From Treponema sp. (lineage in GTDB: Bacteria; Spirochaetota; Spirochaetia; Treponematales; Treponemataceae), in the NCBI GenBank assembly GCA_004554075.1, contig SFOB01000042.1, forward strand, positions 1 to 19,469: 19,469 nucleotides of DNA, read 5' to 3'. A program made the translations under genes and the position numbers. Shown here piece by piece: positions 1-6,488 of this stretch (the stretch's first letter is position 1; each line of letters begins with the position of its first letter). The notes beneath the pieces were generated by a model, which did not search any database, was not told where the DNA came from, and saw only the letters and a program-made list of their open reading frames with translations.

Positions 1-2
1 GT

Positions 3-731
3 TTTTGGACTCAATTTGCGCCGATTATGTTCGACGATGCCCGCTGGGCCGAAGCTCCGGCTGTAGCCCAGTATGTAAAAGATCTTGCTCATCTTAAAGA
101 TGGGGCAAAAGTTCTGGATGCGGGCTGCGGACTCGGCCGTATTTCTGTAGAGCTTGCGGCTTTGAACCTGGATGTAACCGGTGTAGATATAATCCAGAGT
201 GAACTTGATGCAGCCCGCGACTCTGCCGAAGCAGAAGGAGTTCCTCTTACTCTTATAAATCATGACCTTAGAAACTGGCATGCTCCAGATCAGTTTGACT
301 GTGCTGTAAATCTTTATACTTCCTTTGGTTACTGTGAGACAGTTGAAGAAGACCTGCAGATTTTACATAACATTGCAGAAAGCGTTAAGCCGGATGGAAC
401 TTTTATAATGGAATGCACCAGCCGTGAAACTGCCGTTATGTACTGGACTCCGGGTGAAGAATTTGAGAGGGCAGGTTATAAGGTTGTAACTCATTTTGAA
501 GTAACCGGTGCCTGGGAAGGGCTTGAATCTCAGTGGATTTTATATCCTCTGACCGGTGATACTACAAAGCCTGTAGTTGATCATACTTTCATACAAAGAC
601 TTTATCCTGCAACTTTTCTCAGAGATAAATTATTAGAATTTGGTTTTTCAAAAGCAGATGTTTATGGAGATTATGATCTTTCTCCATATAATGAGCATGC
701 AAGAACCATGATAATAATCGGGAAGAAATAA
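3..731 (+). CDS. Class I SAM-dependent methyltransferase (5' end missing)
   Basis: Partial gene running in from the left edge. The frame is open from base 3, and codons upstream of the ATG at 27 read FWTQFAPI, which joins smoothly to MFDDARW. That matches the 'fW..FAp.mF' lead-in of this methyltransferase group, so the ATG at 27 is probably internal and the true start lies outside the window. The SAM-binding motif I is VLDAGCGLGRISVEL, followed by the acidic end of strand 2 in VTGVDI. Motif IV/post-I region reads DCAVNLYTSFGY, typical of small-molecule or protein methyltransferases with a Rossmann fold. The substrate cannot be read from the sequence. The protein is predicted to be cytoplasmic, with no signal peptide or membrane segment. 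It converges on the GGDEF gene with 1 bp between the two stop codons and no visible terminator. Confidence 0.85.
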   Translation, partial: FWTQFAPIMFDDARWAEAPAVAQYVKDLAHLKDGAKVLDAGCGLGRISVELAALNLDVTGVDIIQSELDAARDSAEAEGVPLTLINHDLRNWHAPDQFDCAVNLYTSFGYCETVEEDLQILHNIAESVKPDGTFIMECTSRETAVMYWTPGEEFERAGYKVVTHFEVTGAWEGLESQWILYPLTGDTTKPVVDHTFIQRLYPATFLRDKLLEFGFSKADVYGDYDLSPYNEHARTMIIIGKK

Positions 732-732
732 A

Positions 733-1818
733 TTAAAATTCTACTCTGTTTTTACCCATGTGCTTTGCCATATAAAGTTTTTTATCAACTTCCTGCAGCA
801 AAAGGTCATAAGTCATTTCTTCAGTACAGGTCATAAAGCCTGCGCTTACAGTAACGAATTTATTTTCATCAAGCTTGATTCTTTCACGGGTTGTTTTCAG
901 AACATCTTCAACGAGAGAAAGGGCTTCATCTTTATTTTTCTTAGGAATCAGAAGCAGGAATTCTTCTCCACCATAGCGGCAGGCTGTTACACCGTCATTA
1001 ATAGTTTCATTAAGAATTACAGCAAACTGTTTTAAAACGGTGTCTCCAAAAGGATGTCCGTATTTATCATTTACATACTTAAAATCATCAATGTCGAACA
1101 TGGCAATATGAAGCTTTCCTGTATCACCAAGAGTAAGAATTGCAAGTTTTAAGAAATTGTTGAAGTAGCGGCGGTTGAAAAGACCAGTTAATTCATCTGT
1201 ATTTGCCTGATGTTCATAAAGCAGAGAAAGCTGCTCAATTTTCTGTCTGTCATGATGATTCTGTTTTGAAACAATAAAAGAAAAAGAGAAGAGTACAAGG
1301 CTTGCAAGAAGCATGCTGCATAACTGATCAACAAAAGCATCTTCATGCGACATTGGAATAAAGCCCTGTGGAAAATATCTGTATAAAAAGAAAAGACCTG
1401 TATATTCTGCAAGAATCAGAACAAAAAGACATATTCTTGTTCTTCCTCTAAGTGCAAGTGCCGTACATACTGCAGTAAGCAGGAAATAATAAGGCATTCC
1501 ACCGTGAAGCCCTGCATTTGCAAAGAACATCAGGGGGAAAATGATTAATGCAGTAATGGAAATTGCAACGGTTGCAAAAAGTCTTGTTTTTTTAGTGTTA
1601 AGACCCCAGAAAGAAAGAATAACCAGAATTACAAATGAAATAAGGGGAAGTAAAACGGCTATTAAAGGAAGGCCAATAAAGAAAGATTCAATAAAACCAA
1701 AAAGCTCTCCAAACATGGCACAGAAAACCATGGCATAGGTAATTCTTTTTTCGAGAGAAACTTTTGGTGAAAAGATGCTTGTTCGTATATTACGAATTGC
1801 TGATTTAAATCCTTCCAT
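733..1818 (-). CDS. Membrane-anchored GGDEF diguanylate cyclase, no I-site
   Basis: 361 aa. The N-terminal half is strongly hydrophobic, with about six membrane segments between residues 26 and 185 (for example 48-72, 81-100, 110-123, 129-146 and 166-184), and no recognisable extracellular sensor domain. A short linker leads to a C-terminal GGDEF domain (about 195-361) with TDELTGLFNRR at 207-217, FDIDDFK at 241-247 and the active-site loop RYGGEEF at 281-287. The GGEEF signature is intact, so cyclic di-GMP synthesis from two GTP is expected. The residues that would form the RxxD inhibitory site before the loop read NDGV, so product feedback at that site looks lost. The ATG has no Shine-Dalgarno sequence but sits 7 nt behind a consensus promoter, suggesting a leaderless mRNA. 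It appears to be transcribed alone, and its input signal is unknown. Confidence 0.9.
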   Translation of the reverse strand: MEGFKSAIRNIRTSIFSPKVSLEKRITYAMVFCAMFGELFGFIESFFIGLPLIAVLLPLISFVILVILSFWGLNTKKTRLFATVAISITALIIFPLMFFANAGLHGGMPYYFLLTAVCTALALRGRTRICLFVLILAEYTGLFFLYRYFPQGFIPMSHEDAFVDQLCSMLLASLVLFSFSFIVSKQNHHDRQKIEQLSLLYEHQANTDELTGLFNRRYFNNFLKLAILTLGDTGKLHIAMFDIDDFKYVNDKYGHPFGDTVLKQFAVILNETINDGVTACRYGGEEFLLLIPKKNKDEALSLVEDVLKTTRERIKLDENKFVTVSAGFMTCTEEMTYDLLLQEVDKKLYMAKHMGKNRVEF

Positions 1819-1825
1819 TTTTTCA

Positions 1826-1854
1826 ATTATATACTCTATGATTTATCATATCAA
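1826..1854 (-). promoter_or_regulatory. Promoter of the 733-1818 GGDEF gene (leaderless)
   Basis: On the minus strand, TTGATA (1854-1849), a 17-bp spacer and a perfect TATAAT (1831-1826) form a near-consensus sigma-70-type promoter. Only 7 nt (TGAAAAA) separate the -10 box from the ATG at 1818, so transcription should begin at or beside the start codon. Confidence 0.7.
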
Positions 1855-1869
1855 GATAAAAAATTGTTA

Positions 1870-1907
1870 ATAAAAAAACGGTGGCCGAACCAGTCAAACC
1901 ACCGTTT
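1870..1907 (-). terminator. Rho-independent terminator of the dapA-asd operon
   Basis: A perfect 9-bp inverted repeat (AAACGGTGG at 1876-1884, CCACCGTTT at 1899-1907) surrounds a 14-nt loop. Read on the minus strand it runs into T7ATTAA. It lies about 70 nt past the asd stop codon and before the GGDEF promoter. Confidence 0.85.
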
Positions 1908-1910
1908 GAT

Positions 1911-1960
1911 GTCATTGCAAGCAGCCTTCCCGCCCCTGAACGGAGTCGAAGGGCGAGCTT
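1911..1960. repeat. Intergenic palindromic (REP-like) repeat downstream of asd
   Basis: The stretch between the asd stop and the terminator starts GTCATTGCAAGC and ends AGGGCGAGC. An inner GCCC...GGGC stem brackets the core TGAACGGAGTCGA. The GTCAT start resembles the hairpin repeats at 3091-3143, and the core resembles short palindromes I recall as scattered between genes in many bacteria. That family link is from memory and not verified here. Confidence 0.4.
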
Positions 1961-1975
1961 TCAATCTATTTTTTA

Positions 1976-3073
1976 TTAGCCGAAGAATCCCTTAGCCTTC
2001 AAAAGTTCAGCATTCAAGATTCCACCGAGTGCTGCACCACGCTTTGTGTTGTGGCTGAGAGCTACAAACTTAACGTCGAATACGTTACATGGGCGGAGAC
2101 GTCCGATTACACAAGCCATTCCCTTTTCTGTTTCGCGGTCACGGCGTGGCTGAGGACGGTTTTCCTCATGGCGAACAACAATCGGATGCTCCGGAGCTGA
2201 TGGAAGCTTGAGCTCCTGTGGAAGTGATGTGTATGATGTCCATACGCGCTCAATTTCTTCCAGGCTTGGCTTTTTGTCATCTGGCAAATCAAACTCGAGG
2301 CTTACACAAGCTGTGTGTCCGTCAACTACAGGTACACGAGTACATGTAGAAGAAACGATAGGGTAGCTTGCGTTTTCAATCTTTCCGTCCTTTACGCTTC
2401 CGAGAATCTTGAGACATTCTTTTTCTGTCTTTTCTTCCTCGCCGCCAATAAATGGAACGATATTATCAATCATATCAAATGAAGCAACACCAGGATATCC
2501 AGCCCCTGAAGTAGCCTGAAGAGTTGTTACGATCATTCTCTTTACAGGGTAACCAGCCTGAATCAAAGCGTGGAGCGGCATCATGTATGTCTGAAGTGAA
2601 CAGTTAGGCTTTACAGCGATAAATCCCTTATCCCAGCCGTGATGCTTTTTCTGAGCCTCAATAACGTCCAGGTGAGAGAAGTTGATTTCTGGAACCAGCA
2701 TTGGAACATCTTCTGTCCAGCGATTAGCAGATGCATTAGAAACTACAGGGATTCCTTCAGCGGCATAAGCAGCTTCCAAAGCCTTAATTTCATCTTTACC
2801 CATTTCAAGGGCAGAGAATACAAACTGACACTTTCCAAGAGCCTTCTTTTCGTCGTTAGCATCTTCTACGATGAGGTTTGCAACGCCTGCAGGAATTTCA
2901 GCACCAATGAGCCAGCGGTTCTTTACTGCTTCACAGTAAGGTTTTCCAGCAGAACGAGGGCTTGCTGCAACGTAAGAAACTTCAAACCATGGATGGTTTT
3001 CCAACAACTTAATATATCTCTGGCCTACCATACCAGTAGCACCAAGTACACCTACCTTTATCTTTTCACTCAT
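1976..3073 (-). CDS. asd: Aspartate-semialdehyde dehydrogenase, archaeal/fungal type
   Basis: 365 aa. Catalyses NADPH-dependent reduction of L-aspartyl-4-phosphate to L-aspartate-4-semialdehyde in the cytoplasm, the branch point to lysine, threonine and methionine. The Rossmann loop GATGMVGQRY is at 11-20. The catalytic cysteine is Cys158 in KPNCS, and the acid/base histidine is His253 in DGHTAC. The sequence TLQATSGAGYPG (184-195) and the overall length match the archaeal/fungal (Hom2-like) subclass rather than the E. coli type. The ATG has a good Shine-Dalgarno AGGAG (3085-3081). It follows dapA on the same strand with a 77-bp gap filled by two hairpin repeats and no clear promoter, so it is probably transcribed from the dapA promoter. 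Asd makes the substrate of DapA, so the gene order is metabolically coherent. Confidence 0.95.
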   Translation of the reverse strand: MSEKIKVGVLGATGMVGQRYIKLLENHPWFEVSYVAASPRSAGKPYCEAVKNRWLIGAEIPAGVANLIVEDANDEKKALGKCQFVFSALEMGKDEIKALEAAYAAEGIPVVSNASANRWTEDVPMLVPEINFSHLDVIEAQKKHHGWDKGFIAVKPNCSLQTYMMPLHALIQAGYPVKRMIVTTLQATSGAGYPGVASFDMIDNIVPFIGGEEEKTEKECLKILGSVKDGKIENASYPIVSSTCTRVPVVDGHTACVSLEFDLPDDKKPSLEEIERVWTSYTSLPQELKLPSAPEHPIVVRHEENRPQPRRDRETEKGMACVIGRLRPCNVFDVKFVALSHNTKRGAALGGILNAELLKAKGFFG

Positions 3074-3090
3074 AATTAATCTCCTTAATT

Positions 3091-3143
3091 AGACCCCGAA
3101 ACAAGTTCGGGGTGACAGTCATGCTGAGCTTGTTTCAGCATCT
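3091..3143. repeat. Two head-to-head REP-like hairpins between dapA and asd
   Basis: Hairpin A has stem ACCCCGAA (3093-3100) / TTCGGGGT (3106-3113). Hairpin B has stem ATGCTGA (3121-3127) / TCAGCAT (3135-3141). Read in opposite orientations, the two share the core GAAACAAG-Y-TC, a leading GA and a trailing TGAC, while their stems differ in both arms and still pair fully. They meet at the small palindrome TGACAGTCA (3113-3121). This looks like two copies of one palindromic repeat in inverted arrangement, inside the dapA-asd transcript. Confidence 0.75.
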
Positions 3144-3150
3144 TATAAAA

Positions 3151-4065
3151 CTACAAACCACAGTCCTTAATAGCCTGTTCAATCTGTTTTTTAGCAGCGT
3201 CGGTTACTTCTACCAATGGAAGTCTCAAGCTACCTGCCGGCATGCCCTTTACGTTCATTGCATATTTGATTGATGAAGGGTTTCCGTCGCAGAACTCTGC
3301 CTTGAAGAATGGTGCGAGTCTGTAGTGAATCTCGCGGGCCTTCTTAAAGTCTCCGTCCAGTGCAGACTGTGCCAATTCGTGCATCAAAGCTGGAATCATG
3401 TTTGAAGCAACAGAAATAATTCCGTCTCCACCAGCTGCAATCAAAGGAAGTGTAAGACCATCGTCGCCGCTCAAAACTGCGAAGTCCGGCTTTTTGTTCT
3501 TAATCTGACCGATAACTTCCATCATCTGAGCAACAGATCCGCTTGCTTCCTTTACACCAGCGATGTTAGGGAGTTCTGCAATGCGTGCAAGCAAATCAGT
3601 TGGGATATTCAAACCTGTGCGTCCTGCAATGTTGTAAACGATGATTGGAATTCCAACCTTGCTAACTGCTGCAAAGTGCTGATAGATACCTTCCTTAGAA
3701 GGCTTGTTGTAATAAGGAGTTACAACAAGTGCACCATCGGCACCAGCTGCCTTTGCACGTTCGCAGTACATAACTGCATCTTTTGTATTGTTAGATCCGG
3801 CACCAAGAATTACCGGAATCTTTTTTCCTGTTTCTTTTTCAAAAGCACGAACTTCTTCGAAAACAATCTGAATAATCTGATCCTCTTCGCTGCCCGGCTT
3901 TTCGTCAAGGGTAGGGGTCTCTGCGGTGGTTCCAAGTGGAACAAGACCATCAATACCCTGCTGGAGCTGATGTTTGACATTTTTTCTGAAGCCCTCAAAA
4001 TCAACTGAACCATCAGCTTTCATTGGTGTAATCAAAGCTGTAAAAGCGCCACGAAAAATACTCAT
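3151..4065 (-). CDS. dapA: 4-hydroxy-tetrahydrodipicolinate synthase
   Basis: 304 aa, typical for the family. Condenses pyruvate with L-aspartate-4-semialdehyde, the first committed step of lysine/diaminopimelate synthesis; a cytoplasmic (beta/alpha)8 barrel, usually tetrameric. By alignment with the E. coli enzyme, the Schiff-base lysine is Lys162 in GVKEASGS, the catalytic tyrosine is Tyr144 in VYNIAGRTG, the carboxylate-binding arginine is Arg149, and the proton-relay residues are Thr47 in GTTAET and Tyr118/119 in VTPYYNKP. GTTAE replaces the more common GTTGE. The start has a strong Shine-Dalgarno AGGAGG (4078-4073) with a 7-nt spacer. It has its own promoter and leads the dapA-asd operon. 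Related aldolases (N-acetylneuraminate lyase) share the fold, but the neighbouring asd supports DapA. Confidence 0.95.
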   Translation of the reverse strand: MSIFRGAFTALITPMKADGSVDFEGFRKNVKHQLQQGIDGLVPLGTTAETPTLDEKPGSEEDQIIQIVFEEVRAFEKETGKKIPVILGAGSNNTKDAVMYCERAKAAGADGALVVTPYYNKPSKEGIYQHFAAVSKVGIPIIVYNIAGRTGLNIPTDLLARIAELPNIAGVKEASGSVAQMMEVIGQIKNKKPDFAVLSGDDGLTLPLIAAGGDGIISVASNMIPALMHELAQSALDGDFKKAREIHYRLAPFFKAEFCDGNPSSIKYAMNVKGMPAGSLRLPLVEVTDAAKKQIEQAIKDCGL

Positions 4066-4104
4066 AACATAACCTCCTGAGTCTATATATATATTTTGCG
4101 AAGT

Positions 4105-4133
4105 ATTTTAATGATTTTTGAGGTTTTATTCAA
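4105..4133 (-). promoter_or_regulatory. dapA promoter
   Basis: Minus strand TTGAAT (4133-4128), a 17-bp spacer and TAAAAT (4110-4105). The start site would fall near 4098, giving a leader of about 33 nt that carries the AGGAGG ribosome site. Inferred by eye. Confidence 0.55.
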
Positions 4134-4150
4134 TATAAATGAAGATATTA

Positions 4151-4181
4151 AGTAATTGTAAAGAATAACAGTAATTGTAAA
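4151..4181. repeat. 12-bp direct repeat upstream of the dapA promoter
   Basis: AGTAATTGTAAA occurs at 4151-4162 and again at 4170-4181, 19 bp apart start to start. Both copies lie upstream of the dapA -35 box, about 18 and 37 bp away. The arrangement could be a regulator site or an AT-rich UP-like region. The same stretch ends in a run of A (T on the minus strand) just past the stop of the GGDEF gene at 4204, where a strong terminator hairpin is not evident. Confidence 0.45.
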
Positions 4182-4203
4182 AAAAAATATAATATGCGCG
4201 AGC

Positions 4204-5304
4204 TTATATTTTCTTAAAGGAAGCGTTGTTCTTTAATTTCACTTTATGTGAGTACATACGTTCGTCGCTGAGAGTAATAACCTTTTCAATGTCATCACCA
4301 GGAGTATATTCTGCAAGGCCACAGGCAACCATATATTCTGTGGCCTTTAGAGCAGTCTGAAAAACTTCAACAAGCTTTTCGATAAAGCTTTTATCTTGCT
4401 TTGTGAAGATTGCCATAAACTCATCGCCGCCGGTTCTGTAAAGCTTTGCATGCTTTGAAAAAACATCTTCCATAATCTCAGAAACAGTAACGAGGGCTCT
4501 GTCTCCGGCTGCATGGCCTTTTGTATCGTTATAAACCTTGAGGTTATTCAAATCCATTGAAAGAATAATCATTTTTGCTTTCTTAAGATGATTGATTTCA
4601 AGATAAAAGCAGCGGCGGTTCAGCAAGCGTGTAAGGGTATCGCGCTTGTAAGTCATTGTCATCAGGAAGAAATAATAGAAGATGACAGAAGAAACAAGAA
4701 CCTGCGAGAGAACAAAATCAAAATCATAAAGCATTTCTACAACCATCGCAGTAAAGGCAGCCAGCTCAATAATTATTACTACCAGAGGTTCATATTTGTT
4801 GTGACTAAAATTCTTAAAGGAATAATAGAGAAGTAAAAGTGAATAAATCAAACATATTAAATGAGGAGTATAACCAAATGGACCGCGGTGAAAAACGTTG
4901 TTATCATCGCAGGTAAACATAAGACCTTTTCCAAATGGTAAGGTATTTAATATACAGATGATTATACAGAAGAGAAGTGGAAGCGAATATAAAAAGGGGT
5001 GACGAGACTTTCTGCGTTTTGCAATTAATGTAATTAAAAAAATTACAAGAACTCTAAGAACATAGCCGACATCTTTGGAAAAATATCTTAGGAAGGTAGG
5101 ATGATCCATTCTTGCAGTTACAAAGCGGGTGCTGTCTGCAACAACCAGCAGAAAAACTGATGCACAGGCAACAAAAAAGATTCTGTTAATTATATCTGAA
5201 AAGGTAACGTTTGTTTTAATAAAAGCAACGAGAATGATAATGGAAACAATTGGAGGAAAATTTACAAAGAATAAGAGCCTTGCAGCTGAAAAACTAAACA
5301 CCAT
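4204..5304 (-). CDS. Multi-pass membrane GGDEF diguanylate cyclase, no I-site
   Basis: 366 aa from the ATG at 5304; a TTG nine codons upstream (5331) would give 375 aa but overlaps the divergent promoter region. About seven membrane segments fill the first 215 residues, as in 7TM-type sensor diguanylate cyclases. The C-terminal GGDEF domain has DTLTRLLNRR, SMDLNNLK and the intact loop TGGDEF (301-305 in 375-aa numbering), so cyclic di-GMP synthesis is expected. The positions of an RxxD inhibitory site read SKHA, so this enzyme too should lack that feedback site. There is no Shine-Dalgarno, and a perfect TATAAT ends 6 nt before the ATG, so a leaderless mRNA is likely. It is divergent from aroC and upstream of, but probably not in, the dapA operon. 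Confidence 0.88.
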   Translation of the reverse strand: MVFSFSAARLLFFVNFPPIVSIIILVAFIKTNVTFSDIINRIFFVACASVFLLVVADSTRFVTARMDHPTFLRYFSKDVGYVLRVLVIFLITLIAKRRKSRHPFLYSLPLLFCIIICILNTLPFGKGLMFTCDDNNVFHRGPFGYTPHLICLIYSLLLLYYSFKNFSHNKYEPLVVIIIELAAFTAMVVEMLYDFDFVLSQVLVSSVIFYYFFLMTMTYKRDTLTRLLNRRCFYLEINHLKKAKMIILSMDLNNLKVYNDTKGHAAGDRALVTVSEIMEDVFSKHAKLYRTGGDEFMAIFTKQDKSFIEKLVEVFQTALKATEYMVACGLAEYTPGDDIEKVITLSDERMYSHKVKLKNNASFKKI

Positions 5305-5310
5305 AGAATT

Positions 5311-5355
5311 ATTATAATATAATCTCTTCAATTAAACTAGACTTTTTATTATAAT
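5311..5355. promoter_or_regulatory. Divergent -10 boxes for GGDEF gene (-) and aroC (+)
   Basis: Minus-strand TATAAT (5316-5311) lies 6 nt before the ATG at 5304. Plus-strand TATAAT (5350-5355) lies 7 nt before the ATG at 5363. The two start codons are 58 bp apart. The -35 regions are weak (TTCAAT at 5327-5332 for the plus strand, with 17-bp spacing). Both arrangements predict transcription starting at the start codon. Confidence 0.5.
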
Positions 5356-5362
5356 GTTTTCT

Positions 5363-6478
5363 ATGAGTAGTAACGGCAATACATTCGGAAAAAGTTTTTG
5401 TGTAACAACCTTTGGAGAAAGTCACGGGGTGGCTTTGGGCTGTGTTATTGATGGCTGCCCGGCAGGAATCGAGCTTACTAAAGAAATGATTCAGGCGGCC
5501 TTGAATCGTCGCCGTCCAGGCAGTTCTGTTACGGGAGAAAAAAGTGCTTCGGTAACAGCCCGTAAAGAAGCTGATGAAGTTGAAATACTTTCCGGCGTTT
5601 TTAACGGACGAACTACAGGAACTCCTATTGCCCTTGAGGTTAGAAATACTTCTCAGCATTCCGGTGATTATGGAAATCTTGATTTAACCTTCCGTCCGGG
5701 CCATGCTGATTTTACTTATGATATTAAATACAAGGGCTGCCGTGATTACCGCGGCGGCGGACGTTCGAGCGGACGCGAGACTCTGGCGAGAGTTGCAGCG
5801 GGTGCGGTGGCACAGCAGGTGCTGGCTCAGAAAGGAATTAAGATTACAGCGTATACAATCCGTGCTGCAGGTATTAGTGCAGAAAAGCGGGACCTCAGTC
5901 AGATAGAAGAAAATAATCTTCGTGCCCCGGATAATGAGGCTGCGGTACTTATGAATGCCCGTATCGAAGAGCTTCGTGCGGCCGGCGACTCTGCGGGTGG
6001 AGTTATTGAATGCCTCGTAAGTGGCTGCCCGGTTGGACTTGGCGAGCCTGCATTTGAAAAACTCGATGCCCAGCTGGCTGGTGCTATGCTCAGCATTGGG
6101 GCAGTAAAGGGCTTTGAGATTGGAGACGGCTTTGCTGCAGCAGATAGCTTTGGAAGTACAAATAACGACTTTATGCATGCAGAATACGGAAAGCCTGTTT
6201 TTGATTCAAACCATGCAGGCGGAACTCTTGGCGGACTCAGTAGTGGAAATGATATTGTTTTCCGTCTTGCAGTAAAGCCCGTGCCTAGTATCTTTAAGCC
6301 TCAGCAGACAGTAAAGCGTTCAAGTGATTTTGATAAAGAAGGTAATGCAAGCTACGAATCTACAGAGCTTCAGATTAAGGGGCGCCACGACGTATGTCTT
6401 TGTCCCCGCATAGTTCCTGTTGTAGAAGCAATGACAGCTCTTGTTTTAGTTGATTCACTTTTAAGAGATTTACGATAG
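5363..6478 (+). CDS. aroC: Chorismate synthase
   Basis: 371 aa. Converts 5-enolpyruvylshikimate-3-phosphate to chorismate, the last step of the shikimate pathway; needs reduced FMN; cytoplasmic and usually tetrameric. Family motifs are clear: the GESHG signature near the N-terminus, RPGHADFTY, the FMN-binding glycine/arginine-rich stretch GGGRSSGRETLARVAAGA, GFEIGDGF and GRHDVCLCPRIVPVVEAM near the C-terminus. I prefer the ATG at 5363 (MSSNGNTFGKSF) to the one at 5354, because the latter overlaps the -10 box and family members usually start just before NTFG. No Shine-Dalgarno is seen, so a leaderless mRNA is likely. The carboxypeptidase gene follows after 10 bp and is probably in the same operon. 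Confidence 0.95.
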   Translation: MSSNGNTFGKSFCVTTFGESHGVALGCVIDGCPAGIELTKEMIQAALNRRRPGSSVTGEKSASVTARKEADEVEILSGVFNGRTTGTPIALEVRNTSQHSGDYGNLDLTFRPGHADFTYDIKYKGCRDYRGGGRSSGRETLARVAAGAVAQQVLAQKGIKITAYTIRAAGISAEKRDLSQIEENNLRAPDNEAAVLMNARIEELRAAGDSAGGVIECLVSGCPVGLGEPAFEKLDAQLAGAMLSIGAVKGFEIGDGFAAADSFGSTNNDFMHAEYGKPVFDSNHAGGTLGGLSSGNDIVFRLAVKPVPSIFKPQQTVKRSSDFDKEGNASYESTELQIKGRHDVCLCPRIVPVVEAMTALVLVDSLLRDLR

Positions 6479-6488
6479 AGAGAAAATA

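Noticed and set aside
2639..3079. 146-codon frame antisense to asd
   Set aside because: Shadow of the well-supported asd gene, with no ribosome site and atypical composition.
3091..3113. Terminator directly after dapA
   Set aside because: The hairpins lack a T tract on the minus strand and there is no promoter for asd in the gap, so they look like intercistronic repeats.
5684..6178. 164-codon frame antisense to aroC
   Set aside because: Lies opposite conserved chorismate synthase motifs; no start signal or family.
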